A stretch of 64,000 nucleotides of DNA, from NCBI GenBank assembly GCA_030550275.1, contig JAUQPR010000002.1:62001-126000 (forward strand). The letters are read 5' to 3'. Positions within the stretch are counted from its first letter, which is position 1; each line of letters begins with the position of its first letter. The notes below the pieces were generated by a model. The model worked only from the letters and a program-made list of their open reading frames with translations, had not been told where the DNA came from and searched no databases. Below are positions 8,500 through 17,440 of the stretch, piece after piece. Both the position numbers and the translations under genes were made by a program. The DNA is from Bacteroidota bacterium (lineage in GTDB: Bacteria; Bacteroidota; Ignavibacteria; Kapaibacteriales; HRBIN21).

Positions 8500-10335
8500 A
8501 TGTGCGGGATCGTTGGCTACATCGGACACCGCCGAGCACTCCCGCTGCTGCTCAACGGGTTGCGGCGCCTGGAGTACCGCGGTTACGACTCTGCAGGCAT
8601 TGCCGTGCCCCACGGAGGTGGGCTCTTCATCGCCAAACGCGCCGGAACGGTTGCCCACCTGGCAGCAATGCTTGAGCACCTGAACTTGCCCGCCACCATG
8701 GGAATCGGGCACACCCGCTGGGCAACCCACGGGGAGCCCATAGACCGCAATGCCCACCCGCATACGGACGCCACTGGGCGCATCGCAATCGTGCACAACG
8801 GCATCATCGAAAACCACGCCATCCTCAAGGCAAAGCTGCTCGAAGACGGCTACGGCTTTGTCTCCGATACCGATACCGAGGTTCTGGCAGTCTTCATCGG
8901 CGCACTCTACCAGCAGTACGGCGACCTGGAGCTTGCCGTGCGGACAGCGCTCTCCGAGGTCGAGGGCACCTTCGGCTTGGTCGTGCTCTCTGCCGACCAT
9001 CCCGATCTGCTCATCGCTGCGCGGCGGGGCAGCCCAATTGTCATCGGTGTGGGCGATGGGGAGTACATCGTCGCCTCCGACGCCACCGCCATTGTGGAGT
9101 ACACCCGCTCAGTGTTCTATCTCTCCGACGATGAGATGGCGGTCATCACGCGCGCGGGCTGCCAGACCAAGACGATCGAGGACATCCCCACCTCGGCGCA
9201 GCTCCTGGAGCTGGAGTTCGACCTGGAGCGTATCGAGAAGGGCGGCTTCCCGCACTTCATGCTCAAGGAGATCTACGAACAGCCCACGACCTTCCGCGAC
9301 GCCTGCCGTGGGCGGCTCCTGCTCCAGGAGGGCAACGTCAAACTGGGTGGACTGCGCAGCGTGGAGGAGCAACTGCGCCAAGCACGGCGCCTGATCTTCA
9401 CCGCCTGCGGAACCTCCTGGCATGCTGCCCTGGTGGGGGAGTACTGGATCGAGCAACTGGCGCGCCTCCCTGTCGAAGTCGAATACGCCTCGGAGTTCCG
9501 CTACCGCAATCCGGTGCTCTACCCCGATGACATCGTCATCGCCATCTCGCAGAGCGGCGAAACCGCCGACACCCTGGCAGCGGTTCGCGAAGCCAAGCTG
9601 CGCGGGGCAACCGTGCTGGGGATTGTCAACGTGGTCGGCAGCTCCATTGCCCGCGAGACGGACGCTGGGGTCTACATCCACGCGGGACCCGAAATCGGCG
9701 TTGCCTCGACGAAAGCCTTCACCTCGCAGCTTGCCGTGCTGATGCTCCTGGCACTGTACTTGGGGCGCATGCGCCATCTCTCGCCCACCGACGCCCGGGA
9801 GATTGCCCAAGAGCTTGCCCGCATCCCAGAGAAGCTGCAGTACGTCTTGGACACCACCGCCGAGCTTACGCGCGAGATTGCCCACCTCTATGCCCACGCG
9901 CAGAACTTCCTCTACCTCGGGCGCGGTGTGAACTTCCCAATTGCCCTGGAGGGCGCGCTGAAGATGAAGGAGATCTCCTACATCCACGCCGAGGGCTACC
10001 CCGCAGCCGAGATGAAGCACGGTCCCATCGCCCTCATCGATGAGAACATGCCCGTGGTGGTCATCGTCCCGCGCGACGAGCTCTACGAGAAGGTGCTCTC
10101 GAACATGGAGGAGATCCGTGCACGGCGTGGCAAGATCATTGCCATCGTCACCGAGGGGGATGTTGCTGCCGCGCGCCTGGCAACGCACGTGATTCCGATT
10201 CCGGAGACGCTCCCGCTGCTCACGCCGATCCTCAGCGTTGTGCCGCTCCAGCTCCTTGCCTACTACACCGCCGTCGAGCGCGGCTGCAATGTGGACATGC
10301 CGCGCAACCTTGCCAAGAGCGTCACCGTAGAGTAA
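8500..10335 (+). CDS. glmS: Glutamine-fructose-6-phosphate aminotransferase
   Basis: 611 residues, the usual length. Makes glucosamine-6-phosphate for peptidoglycan and LPS precursors. It begins MCGIVGYIGH, so Cys2 becomes the N-terminal nucleophile of the class II glutamine amidotransferase domain; RRLEYRGYDSAG and TRWATHG are further family motifs. Two SIS domains follow (ISQSGETADT, then LGRGVNFPIALEGALKMKE), and the C-terminus DMPRNLAKSVTVE is the canonical end that closes the active site. A start at 8473 would put residues before the catalytic Cys and is rejected. Monocistronic; its 3' end overlaps the convergent DUF5683 gene by 14 bases. Confidence 0.98.
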   Translation: MCGIVGYIGHRRALPLLLNGLRRLEYRGYDSAGIAVPHGGGLFIAKRAGTVAHLAAMLEHLNLPATMGIGHTRWATHGEPIDRNAHPHTDATGRIAIVHNGIIENHAILKAKLLEDGYGFVSDTDTEVLAVFIGALYQQYGDLELAVRTALSEVEGTFGLVVLSADHPDLLIAARRGSPIVIGVGDGEYIVASDATAIVEYTRSVFYLSDDEMAVITRAGCQTKTIEDIPTSAQLLELEFDLERIEKGGFPHFMLKEIYEQPTTFRDACRGRLLLQEGNVKLGGLRSVEEQLRQARRLIFTACGTSWHAALVGEYWIEQLARLPVEVEYASEFRYRNPVLYPDDIVIAISQSGETADTLAAVREAKLRGATVLGIVNVVGSSIARETDAGVYIHAGPEIGVASTKAFTSQLAVLMLLALYLGRMRHLSPTDAREIAQELARIPEKLQYVLDTTAELTREIAHLYAHAQNFLYLGRGVNFPIALEGALKMKEISYIHAEGYPAAEMKHGPIALIDENMPVVVIVPRDELYEKVLSNMEEIRARRGKIIAIVTEGDVAAARLATHVIPIPETLPLLTPILSVVPLQLLAYYTAVERGCNVDMPRNLAKSVTVE

Positions 10336-10852
10336 GGCGCAACTGCACGGCGAACGCCCCTCCGAAGGGGCTGGGGAGCGGAGCACAGGAGAGCTGCTCG
10401 CTGACATCGAACCCGGCAAGGTGGGCGCTGACGTAGGCATCCACCGCTGCCAGCAGATAGGCAAGCACCCAGCCGGCAAGGGCAAGGTCCCGCCGCTGGG
10501 CATAGGCATCGCGGAGCGCACGGAGCCGGAAGAGCTCTATCGCATCGGCGTTGCCAGCGGTGGCATCGGCAATCTGGCGTTGAAGCTCAGCATAGCGCCG
10601 CTGATTCACCACCGTCAGCACGGCACAGAGTGCATTCCCCGCCAGAAAGACGGGCGCCTTCCAGTACGCCTGTGCGTACCACTGCCCCCAGCCCGGCAGC
10701 ACCAGCGAGCGCAGCAACGCCCCTGTCGGCGAGGGCAGCACCGCTCGCAGGGAGTCCACCCGCACGGAATCCCTCGGTGCCGCCGCCCAGAGCGCAGAAG
10801 CAGCACCGAGCGCAAACACCCCCACGATGGCACCTGCGGTGCAGCGCGGCAT
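10322..10852 (-). CDS. DUF5683-family membrane protein
   Basis: 176 residues. A signal peptide-like N-terminus (MPRCTAGAIVGVFALGAASALWAAA) is followed by the segment SPTGALLRSLVLPGWGQWYA, typical of DUF5683, then two probable membrane helices (PVFLAGNALCAVLTVV and ALAGWVLAYLLAAVDAYVSA). This family is common in Bacteroidota and Chlorobi relatives, usually in the envelope; function unknown. It overlaps the convergent glmS end by 14 bases. No TAnnTTTG element lies close upstream. Confidence 0.8.
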   Translation of the reverse strand: MPRCTAGAIVGVFALGAASALWAAAPRDSVRVDSLRAVLPSPTGALLRSLVLPGWGQWYAQAYWKAPVFLAGNALCAVLTVVNQRRYAELQRQIADATAGNADAIELFRLRALRDAYAQRRDLALAGWVLAYLLAAVDAYVSAHLAGFDVSEQLSCAPLPSPFGGAFAVQLRLTLR

Positions 10853-11116
10853 CCTCTTAGCGCTCCTGTACCGCGCCTGACGACGTACGCAGCGCCTTCC
10901 TCGTCCACACCCTTGGGGAGGCTCAGTTCACCACCGCAGGAAGACTCTACACTGGAACTGCTGCTACGCTAGGAACTCCATTGGCGAAGTAGCTCCGCCT
11001 ACGGTGCTGTCCTCCCGCACCCGGCTTTCTGCTTGAGTTCAGTTCTTGCGTCGCCCCCGCGTTAATCGAGCGCGCGCTCCACACCCTCGGTGCGGTACCT
11101 GCCTTTGCCCTCGGTG
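10853..11116. other. 264-base spacer without recognised gene
   Basis: Lies between the DUF5683 start and the tRNA-Leu 3' end, both on the minus strand. It is the longest apparently gene-free stretch in the window. I looked for SRP RNA, tmRNA, RNase P RNA and 6S signatures and saw none. A short inverted repeat (GGCG...CGCC) sits near 10983-10999, and a 9-base motif CACCGAGGG occurs twice on the minus strand near 11083-11115. It may be the leader of the DUF5683 gene or an unrecognised small RNA. Confidence 0.3.
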
Positions 11117-11200
11117 TGCCCGGCGCAGGACTCGAACCTGCACGCCCTTGCGGGCACTACACCCTGAATGTAGCGCGTCTGCCAATTCCGCCAGCCGGGC
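11117..11200 (-). tRNA. tRNA-Leu (anticodon CAG)
   Basis: 84 bases with acceptor GCCCGGC/GCCGGGC, discriminator A, anticodon stem CTACA/TGTAG and loop TTCAGGG (anticodon CAG at 11164-11166), a long variable arm as in class II tRNAs, and a T arm containing GGTTCGAGTCC. The CCA end is not encoded. It is second in a two-tRNA unit, 5 bases after tRNA-Ser. Confidence 0.95.
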
Positions 11201-11205
11201 ACAAG

Positions 11206-11295
<90 letters not shown>

Positions 11296-11301
11296 GCGCC
11301 G

Positions 11302-11309
11302 CAAAATTA
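11302..11309 (-). promoter_or_regulatory. TAnnTTTG -7 element of the tRNA-Ser/tRNA-Leu unit
   Basis: TAATTTTG on the minus strand, ending 7 bases before the mature 5' end of tRNA-Ser. Because a stable-RNA transcript must start about there, this is the best internal support for the -7 consensus in this genome. Confidence 0.75.
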
Positions 11310-11337
11310 CAGAAGTTGCAGCGTTCGTTCGGCAGCT

Positions 11338-11865
11338 TCAGTGGTGTCCCTCATGGTCGGGAGAGGGCGCCGGGGCTTGCCGCCGCGCGGGACGTCCAAC
11401 CGGGCAGGAAAGCTCCTGCCATCCGGCACGGGCAAAGCGCAGCCGTAGCTGCAGCGTATCACCAGGACGCAAGGGCTGCTGCAGCTCGTAGAGCATGATA
11501 TGCAGCCCGCCCGGACGCAGCACGACCGAATCCTGCGCAGGGATAACAATCCGCTCCACCCGCTGCATCCGCATTCGACCAGTGTCGCGCACGGTCTCGT
11601 GGAGCTCGACCCGCCCCACCTGCGGCGAGCTTGCCTCAAGGAGCGTATCGGGCAGCCGCCCCAGATTCCGAATCACCCCATACGCCGCACCGGGAATGCT
11701 GCGCCCCGCCGGACGTGCCCAGAAACCCTCCAAGCGGAGAGCTTGCCCGGCAGGCTGCAAGCTCTCCTTGCTGCCGTGCTGCGACTCCGGCAGCCCCGAC
11801 CACAGTGTGTGTCCCCCCAGCCATCCCACGACAGCTGCCACTATCGCACCATTCCACCACCTCAT
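11338..11865 (-). CDS. Periplasmic copper chaperone of the PCu(A)C family
   Basis: 175 residues. An N-terminal membrane or signal segment (AAVVGWLGGHTLW) precedes a PCuAC domain: GAAYGVIRNLG, then VELHETVRDTGRMRMQRVE and GGLHIMLY provide the H...M...H-x-M copper-ligand pattern. The tail is rich in Pro and His (PDHEGHH). PCuAC proteins deliver Cu(I) to the CuA site of oxidase subunit II, often with SCO. Here it follows the SCO gene with an ATGA overlap (11862-11865) in the same operon as the oxidase, so that role is well supported by context. Confidence 0.9.
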   Translation of the reverse strand: MRWWNGAIVAAVVGWLGGHTLWSGLPESQHGSKESLQPAGQALRLEGFWARPAGRSIPGAAYGVIRNLGRLPDTLLEASSPQVGRVELHETVRDTGRMRMQRVERIVIPAQDSVVLRPGGLHIMLYELQQPLRPGDTLQLRLRFARAGWQELSCPVGRPARRQAPAPSPDHEGHH

Positions 11866-12446
11866 GGCAAGCGCTTCTGAAGCTGTTGAACATCCCTGAC
11901 GACGCGATCAATTGGCGCCTCGGTCCCGCTGTAGCGCCCAACAACGCGCCCGCGCCCATCCAGCAGCAGCAGCACGTCCGAGTGCGCGTAGAAGTAGACC
12001 GGCGTGCCATCATCGGCAAACTCCGTCGGGCTCTTCTGAACGACGACGTCCACCGCCCGGGTCAGCGCCTCTACGGCTTCAGGCTTCCCCGTTGCCAACA
12101 CGAACTCCCCCAGCGGCAGTTCATGGACTTGGGCAAATTCGCGCAGCCGCTCTGGGGTATCCCGCAGCGGATCGAAGGAGATCATCACTCCACGCACGCG
12201 GTGCTTGTCGGGCAACGCCTCCCAAATCTGGCGCATCCGCTCGGCAATCATCGGGCAGATATCGGGGCACTGCACGTAGAAGAACGCCAAAAGCACAACC
12301 GAGCCGGCGAAGTGCGTTGGGAACTCCACCGTATCCCCCGTGTGCGTCCACAGGCGCACCTCCGGAAGCGGTGCCTCCCGGTGGGCGCATCCGGCAATGC
12401 CCACCAGGAGGACCGCCCCCGCCACTACCTCACGGAAGCGCCACAT
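11862..12446 (-). CDS. SCO1/SenC copper chaperone lipoprotein
   Basis: 194 residues. Lipobox VGIAGC gives lipidated Cys20. The thioredoxin-like fold carries CPDIC (Cys60, Cys64) and a distal His in FYAHSDVLLLL, the Cu-binding triad of SCO proteins. It assembles the CuA centre of subunit II in the periplasm. The gene lies 18 bases after oxidase subunit I and is coupled to the PCuAC gene. Confidence 0.94.
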   Translation of the reverse strand: MWRFREVVAGAVLLVGIAGCAHREAPLPEVRLWTHTGDTVEFPTHFAGSVVLLAFFYVQCPDICPMIAERMRQIWEALPDKHRVRGVMISFDPLRDTPERLREFAQVHELPLGEFVLATGKPEAVEALTRAVDVVVQKSPTEFADDGTPVYFYAHSDVLLLLDGRGRVVGRYSGTEAPIDRVVRDVQQLQKRLP

Positions 12447-12464
12447 GTTGCCGCGCAGCCCTGC

Positions 12465-14297
12465 TCATTCGGTCGGCTGTGACGATTGCCCTTGCCGAAT
12501 AGTCTCCTGGAGCTGCTTCTCCGGCACGTTGTACTCGGGTAGGTACGCCGGCGCTTTCTGGAAGCTGCTGCGCAGCACATCGTAGAGCACGGGTGTGTAC
12601 GAGAGCACAATCAGCACCACAGCCGTCGCCACCCACGGTGCCAGCCGGTTGAGCGCCCGAACGGGCTCATCGTGGTAGGCTTCGGCAACGGGGAACTCCA
12701 GGTGCGCTTCCCGTACCCGACGGGCAAACAGCGTGCCGAAGAACACCACGAAGTAGAGCAGCATCGCTGCAAACATGATGATGCCGCCAACCATGGCAAT
12801 CTCGGCGTACGGCGCCCAATCCGCCCGGTACAGCGGAGTCCCCTGCAAATCGGGATTGAGCGCCCCAGCGCCCAGGTAGGTGCGGCGCGGCATCCCGTGC
12901 AGCCCTCCGCGCATCATGCCCCAGGAGAAGATGAGCACCCCCACCAGCCAGAGGTAGGGAACCGCCACCGCAGCCCCGCGCCAGAGCACCTCCTTGCCGC
13001 TCAACTGCGCGACCAGATACAGGCTCATTCCCAAGAACGCCAGCAGCACTGGGCCAGCAACGGTCAGGTGGAAGTGCCCTGGAATCCAGGACGTGTTGTG
13101 CACCGCCATGTTCAGGTTGTACGACGCATTGACGATGCCGGAGATGCCGCCGAAGATGAAGATGAGCAGCCCAGCAATCCAGTAGCTGAACAGCCACCGT
13201 TCACGCGAGAAGTATGGCAAGCGGAACATCCATCCGAACAGTCCACGACCGCCGTTCTGGCGCCCAGCGTACTCCAGCGACGCCGCAATGGTAAAGGCGG
13301 TAATCAAGCTCGGCAGCGCCACCGCGTACGTCAGCACCGTGTGGAGCCACTTCCACTGGGTGCCGATGCCGGGATCGGCAAACTGATGGTGCGCCCCGAC
13401 GGGGATGGAAAACAAGATGAACATCACGAACACCAGCCGTCCGGCAGCATCGCTGAAGAGCTTGCCTCCGGCGACCTTCGGCAGCATCGTGTAGTACATC
13501 ACGTACGCCGGCAACAGCCAGAAGTATACCAGCGGATGCCCGAAGAACCAGAACAGCGCCCGCGCCAGCGGCACATCCACCGCCTCTGTCCATCCCAGCG
13601 ACCAGGGCAGCAGCAGGAAGAGCACCTCCACTGCCACCGACAGCGTTGCGATGAACCAGATGATAAAGGTCGCAAACATCCCCATCACCGCCAGCGGGAT
13701 CTTCTGCCCGGGGTTCTCCCGGCGCCAGCGGCGGTACATTGGAATCCAGTTCGCCGCCCCAATCCATGAGCCGACAATCAGCAGCGCTGCCCCAAGGTAG
13801 AACAGCGGATGCGCCTTCAGCGGCGGGTAGAAAGTATACAGCACTGACGCCTGCCCGCTGAACATCGCAATGCCCGCCAACCCAGTCCCCACCAGCATCA
13901 CAATCGCCGAAAGCCAGCCAATCCGCGTGTTGAGCGGCTGCTTGAGGAAGTACGGCACCACCGCATTCCCAAACGCAACGGCGAAGAAGGTCGTGAACAC
14001 AATCGCGTTGAGCACCCCGTGCAAGGTCAAGCCCCAGTAGTACATAATTGAGCTCCGCAGGTCCACGCTGCTCAGCGCCGCCACCAGCGGATCGGTCTCC
14101 CGCCCGAAGAGCCGGTCTACCGCCAAGAGGACCGCTCCAACGGTATCCAGCAGCAGCTTCAACAGCGGGTCGTAGTCCAGCACCCCGGCGCGGAACAGCA
14201 CCTGCATCAGTCCGCCGTAGACGCCGATGACCAGCAGCACCATCGGCACGATCAGCTCGGTGCGAATCAGGTTCCGGTATGAGCGCGTCAGTTCCAT
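12465..14297 (-). CDS. Heme-copper oxygen reductase subunit I, B family (ba3-like)
   Basis: 610 residues, about 13-14 membrane helices. Reduces O2 to water at a heme-CuB centre and pumps protons. All metal ligands are visible: His93 (low-spin heme), His254 with Tyr258 in GHPLVYFW (CuB and the cross-linked tyrosine), His303-His304 in GAHHQFADPG (CuB), His408 and His410 in IPGHFHLTV (high- and low-spin hemes). GHPLVYFWLLPAY and AHHQFADPG are characteristic of B-type rather than A-type oxidases. The operon order IIa, II, I, SCO, PCuAC supports a complete CuA-containing cytochrome c oxidase. Confidence 0.95.
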   Translation of the reverse strand: MELTRSYRNLIRTELIVPMVLLVIGVYGGLMQVLFRAGVLDYDPLLKLLLDTVGAVLLAVDRLFGRETDPLVAALSSVDLRSSIMYYWGLTLHGVLNAIVFTTFFAVAFGNAVVPYFLKQPLNTRIGWLSAIVMLVGTGLAGIAMFSGQASVLYTFYPPLKAHPLFYLGAALLIVGSWIGAANWIPMYRRWRRENPGQKIPLAVMGMFATFIIWFIATLSVAVEVLFLLLPWSLGWTEAVDVPLARALFWFFGHPLVYFWLLPAYVMYYTMLPKVAGGKLFSDAAGRLVFVMFILFSIPVGAHHQFADPGIGTQWKWLHTVLTYAVALPSLITAFTIAASLEYAGRQNGGRGLFGWMFRLPYFSRERWLFSYWIAGLLIFIFGGISGIVNASYNLNMAVHNTSWIPGHFHLTVAGPVLLAFLGMSLYLVAQLSGKEVLWRGAAVAVPYLWLVGVLIFSWGMMRGGLHGMPRRTYLGAGALNPDLQGTPLYRADWAPYAEIAMVGGIIMFAAMLLYFVVFFGTLFARRVREAHLEFPVAEAYHDEPVRALNRLAPWVATAVVLIVLSYTPVLYDVLRSSFQKAPAYLPEYNVPEKQLQETIRQGQSSQPTE

Positions 14298-14312
14298 GAC
14301 CTCGGCTCCGCT

Positions 14313-14753
14313 TTATTGCACAATCCGAATGACGCCCACCATCTGCTGGTGCCCGATGCCACAGTACTCGTGGCAGACGATGGGATACTCCCCTGGCTCG
14401 CTGAAGCGCACCCGGGCATAGGTTACCGCCCCCGGCACTGCCATGAGATTGACGTTCGTGCGGTCAATGTGGAATCCATGCACCACATCCCCGCTCGTCA
14501 AGTAGATATCCAGCTCCGAGCCTGCAGGAAGCTCCACTGCGGGCATCTGGTACGCCCACATTCGGGCAACGACGTGCAGCTCCCAGCGACGGTCCCCGGT
14601 CTGGAACAGCGTATCCTGCTCGAAGGGCTTCATCTCCGTCACGCATCCGGGGACATCCACACCAAAGCCCGTTGCCAACACCAGCAACCCCACAAGGAAG
14701 AGCGCCATCACCGCGCCACTCAGCCCGAAAATTACACGTTCACTACGCACCAT
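14313..14753 (-). CDS. Cytochrome c oxidase subunit II (CuA), ba3-like
   Basis: 146 residues with one N-terminal membrane helix (FGLSGAVMALFLVGLLVLATGF) and a periplasmic cupredoxin domain. CuA ligands are His92 (VVHGFHID), Cys127 and Cys131 (CHEYC), His135 and Met138 (GIGHQQM). One helix rather than two is typical of ba3-type subunit II. The start is ATG 14753; an upstream start at 14795 would read through the subunit IIa gene. The stop is 15 bases before subunit I. Confidence 0.94.
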   Translation of the reverse strand: MVRSERVIFGLSGAVMALFLVGLLVLATGFGVDVPGCVTEMKPFEQDTLFQTGDRRWELHVVARMWAYQMPAVELPAGSELDIYLTSGDVVHGFHIDRTNVNLMAVPGAVTYARVRFSEPGEYPIVCHEYCGIGHQQMVGVIRIVQ

Positions 14754-14755
14754 TG

Positions 14756-14869
14756 CTACCCTCGGCGCAAGACTTCGACATACACCGACAGCCACATCAC
14801 CGCGTACAGGAGCAGCAGCGCAACGAAGAAAGCGATCGCTCCTTTGGGCTTGAACTCCTCGGCTGCCAT
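14756..14869 (-). CDS. ba3-type oxidase subunit IIa-like peptide (37 residues)
   Basis: A single-helix peptide starting MAAEEFKPKGAIAFF and ending VEVLRRG. It resembles the ~34-residue subunit IIa of the Thermus ba3 oxidase, which I recall as also starting with an EEKPKGA-like segment, having one helix and ending in an Arg-Gly tail. The stop (14756-14758) is two bases before the subunit II ATG, and the promoter element is at 14911-14918, so it is the first gene of the oxidase operon. Subunit IIa supplies the helix that replaces one of the two helices of conventional subunit II, which fits the single-helix subunit II here. Confidence 0.82.
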   Translation of the reverse strand: MAAEEFKPKGAIAFFVALLLLYAVMWLSVYVEVLRRG

Positions 14870-14910
14870 CGGGGGCTCCGGCAATTGTGGGACTTCCCGT
14901 GCTGCGGTAG

Positions 14911-14918
14911 CAAATTTA
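14911..14918 (-). promoter_or_regulatory. TAnnTTTG -7 element for the ba3-like oxidase operon
   Basis: TAAATTTG on the minus strand, 41 bases before the subunit IIa ATG. It sits in the divergent spacer with the nucleoside phosphorylase gene, for which no matching element was seen. Confidence 0.6.
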
Positions 14919-15034
14919 GCACTTGCCCTCCTCAGCTACGCCAAGACCTTCGTCACCGGCGAGGCTGATCCTCGTCAGGTCATCGCTACCGATGCTGCAG
15001 CGCACGTACGTCATAGGGAGCGGACCAATCGGGC

Positions 15035-16342
15035 ATGACCATGCTGCCAGCAGAGCTCCTGCGGAAGAAGCGCGACGGCGCCGAGCTGAGCGCCGAAGAG
15101 ATCGCCTGGTGGATCGAACAGGTCGTCGCCGGAAGCGTCAGTGAAGCCCAAATCGGAGCGTTCCTGATGGCAGTGTGCATTCGGGGGCTGAGCCTGCGCG
15201 AGACCGCCGCGCTCACGCGCGCAATGAGCCAATCGGGCATCCGCTTCCACTGGCACCACCTGGGCAAGCCCGTCGTGGATAAGCACTCCACCGGAGGCGT
15301 TGGGGATAAGCTCTCGTTGCTGCTGCTCCCGCTTGCTTCCGCCTGCGGCGTCCTGGTGCCGATGATCTCCGGACGCGCCCTGGGGCATACCGGAGGCACG
15401 GTGGACAAGTGGGAATCCATCCGCGGCGTGCGCACCGAGTTTGCACCGGCGGAGCTGGAGGAGCTGCTACGCGAAGTTGGCGCCTTCCTCATCGGACAAT
15501 CCGAGGCGATTGCACCGGCAGACCGCATCCTATACCGCATCCGCGATGTGACGGCAACGGTAGAGTCCATCGGGCTCATCACGGCGTCAATCCTGAGCAA
15601 GAAGCTGGTCGAGGACCTCGATGGGCTGGTCATGGACATCAAGGTCGGCAGCGGGGCGTTCCTGCCCACCCTGGAGGCTGCTCGCGAGCTTGCCCAGACG
15701 ATGCAGCAGGTGGGCGCGGAGCTGGGATTGCCCATCCGCTGCGCCTTCACCCGCATGGATACTCCTCTGGGCAGCGCGGTGGGCAACTGGTGGGAGGTGC
15801 TCGAAGCCGAGCGCGCTCTCGCCGACTACGACGCCGCTCCGCCAGATGTGCGCCGTTTGACCGAAGTACTGGCTGCACAGATGCTCCTTGCCGCCGGCGT
15901 TGAGCGCTCCGCCGAGGATGCCACCGAGCGGGTCCGCCAGGTGTGGCGCAACCGCACGGCGTGGGAGCAATTCCACCGCTTGGTGCGGGCACAGGGCGGG
16001 GATTGGGACGGCTCGCTCTCGGCATATGAGCGGACTCCGCGCAAGGCATTGCTCGCCCCGGCTTCGGGAACCATCGTCCGATTGGATGCCCGAACGGTGG
16101 GGCTTGCGGCGCTCCTCCTGGGCGCCGGACGCCGCACGGAGAGCGACTCGGTGGACCCCGCCGCCGGCATCCTCCTGCGGAAGAAGCCCGGCGATCCCGT
16201 CACCGCCGGCGAGGAGCTTGCCCTCCTGCTGTGCTCGCAACCGGAGCGCTTCCCCGCAGCGCAGGAGCTGCTCCTGAGCGCCTACACCATCGGCGAAATG
16301 GCTCCTCCATCGCCCGACCCGCTCATTGAGCTGCTACTGTAG
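15035..16342 (+). CDS. Pyrimidine-nucleoside/thymidine phosphorylase
   Basis: 435 residues, family length. Phosphorolyses thymidine, uridine or deoxyuridine to base plus (deoxy)ribose-1-phosphate. The signature DKHSTGGVGDKLS and SGRALGHTGGTVDK bind phosphate and nucleoside; the alpha/beta domain contains VMDIKVGSGAF, and the C-terminal barrel-sandwich domain includes LLAPASGTIVRLDAR. It could be named deoA or pdp; the sequence does not settle the base preference. ATG 15041 is an alternative start. It stands alone and its stop is two bases from the stop of the convergent nucleotidyltransferase. Confidence 0.95.
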   Translation: MTMLPAELLRKKRDGAELSAEEIAWWIEQVVAGSVSEAQIGAFLMAVCIRGLSLRETAALTRAMSQSGIRFHWHHLGKPVVDKHSTGGVGDKLSLLLLPLASACGVLVPMISGRALGHTGGTVDKWESIRGVRTEFAPAELEELLREVGAFLIGQSEAIAPADRILYRIRDVTATVESIGLITASILSKKLVEDLDGLVMDIKVGSGAFLPTLEAARELAQTMQQVGAELGLPIRCAFTRMDTPLGSAVGNWWEVLEAERALADYDAAPPDVRRLTEVLAAQMLLAAGVERSAEDATERVRQVWRNRTAWEQFHRLVRAQGGDWDGSLSAYERTPRKALLAPASGTIVRLDARTVGLAALLLGAGRRTESDSVDPAAGILLRKKPGDPVTAGEELALLLCSQPERFPAAQELLLSAYTIGEMAPPSPDPLIELLL

Positions 16343-16344
16343 CG

Positions 16345-17334
16345 CTATTCCCAGCGGACCTCGCTGTCCTCTCCGACATTGACGCGCTGAAATCGCCCAG
16401 AGACCAATGCCCCACCGCCGATGACGGAATCCTCCAGCAACACCCGCTGCAACTGCGCCCCCGCATTGACAATCGAATTGCGCACGATGCTCTCGCAGAC
16501 GCATGCCCCCTGCCCAATGGCAACGTAGGGACCGATAACGGAGCGCTCCACCTGCGCATCCGGGGCGATGTAGACGGGCGGGATCACCGTGCAACCGGGC
16601 AGCACGGGATTGTTGCCGCGCTTGTGCAGGAGGTGGCGATTGGTCTCCAGCAGCGTCTCCACCTTGCCGCAGTCGTACCAGGCGTCCACGAAGAAGACAC
16701 GGAAGCGCTCCCCACGCTGCCGCATCAGCTCCAGCGCATCGGTGAGCTGGTACTCCCCGCGCGTGCGCAGATCGCGCTGGACGAGCTCCTCCAGGCACTC
16801 CCGTAGCAGCGCCGAGTTGACGATGTAGTACACCCCCACGAGCGCAAGGTCCGAGGGCGGATGTTCGGGCTTCTCCACAAACCCCAGGACCTCGCCTCCG
16901 TGCAGCAGCACCACCCCGAAGCGCCGAGGGTCCTCCACGCGCTTGACCGCCAGATAGCTTTCCCGCTGCTGCAGAATGGGCGCAAGCTCCGCCTCCACGA
17001 TCGTATCCCCCAGCACGATGAGCACAGGCGTGCCATCGAGCCATTCCCGAGCGCACCAGATGGCATGCCCCAATCCGTGCGGCTCCTCCTGCACGGCGAA
17101 CTCCACCGGCACGTGCCCGTAGTGCGCGCGGACGTACTCAACGATGCGCTCACCCTTGTAGCCAATCACCAGCACCAGTTCGTGCACCCCAGCCTGCAGA
17201 ATGCCGTCGAGGATGTGCCCCAGGATGGGCTTATCGGCAACGGTGAGCAGCGCCTTCGGCACAATGTGCGTGTGCGGACGCAAGCGCGTGCCGAAACCAG
17301 CAACGGGAACGATCGCACGCACCGGCATGAGCAT
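16345..17334 (-). CDS. Sugar-phosphate nucleotidyltransferase with left-handed beta-helix tail
   Basis: 329 residues. RmlA/GlmU-type fold: AIVPVAGFGTRLRPHTHIVPK is the nucleotide-binding loop and lysine, VLGDTIV the metal-binding region, GFVEKPEHPP the sugar-site Glu-Lys. From about residue 245 hexapeptide-like repeats (VIPPVYIAPDAQVERSVIGP) form a short beta-helix. It makes an NDP-sugar for envelope polysaccharide; the dTTP-versus-UTP and sugar preferences are not readable. ATG 17328 is an alternative start. The leader upstream is 107 bases with a near-consensus -7 element. Confidence 0.88.
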   Translation of the reverse strand: MLMPVRAIVPVAGFGTRLRPHTHIVPKALLTVADKPILGHILDGILQAGVHELVLVIGYKGERIVEYVRAHYGHVPVEFAVQEEPHGLGHAIWCAREWLDGTPVLIVLGDTIVEAELAPILQQRESYLAVKRVEDPRRFGVVLLHGGEVLGFVEKPEHPPSDLALVGVYYIVNSALLRECLEELVQRDLRTRGEYQLTDALELMRQRGERFRVFFVDAWYDCGKVETLLETNRHLLHKRGNNPVLPGCTVIPPVYIAPDAQVERSVIGPYVAIGQGACVCESIVRNSIVNAGAQLQRVLLEDSVIGGGALVSGRFQRVNVGEDSEVRWE

Positions 17335-17440
17335 CCTCGGTTGACCAACCTCACCGTGCGGACGCAGCGGCAGCGCGCCCGGCTCAACTTCCCATCTGCT
17401 CCGCCGACAGCAGCCTCGGAGCGGCGCAGCGGAACGGTGC

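Noticed and set aside
9109-10521. 470-codon minus-strand frame
   Set aside because: Antisense to glmS; no domain.
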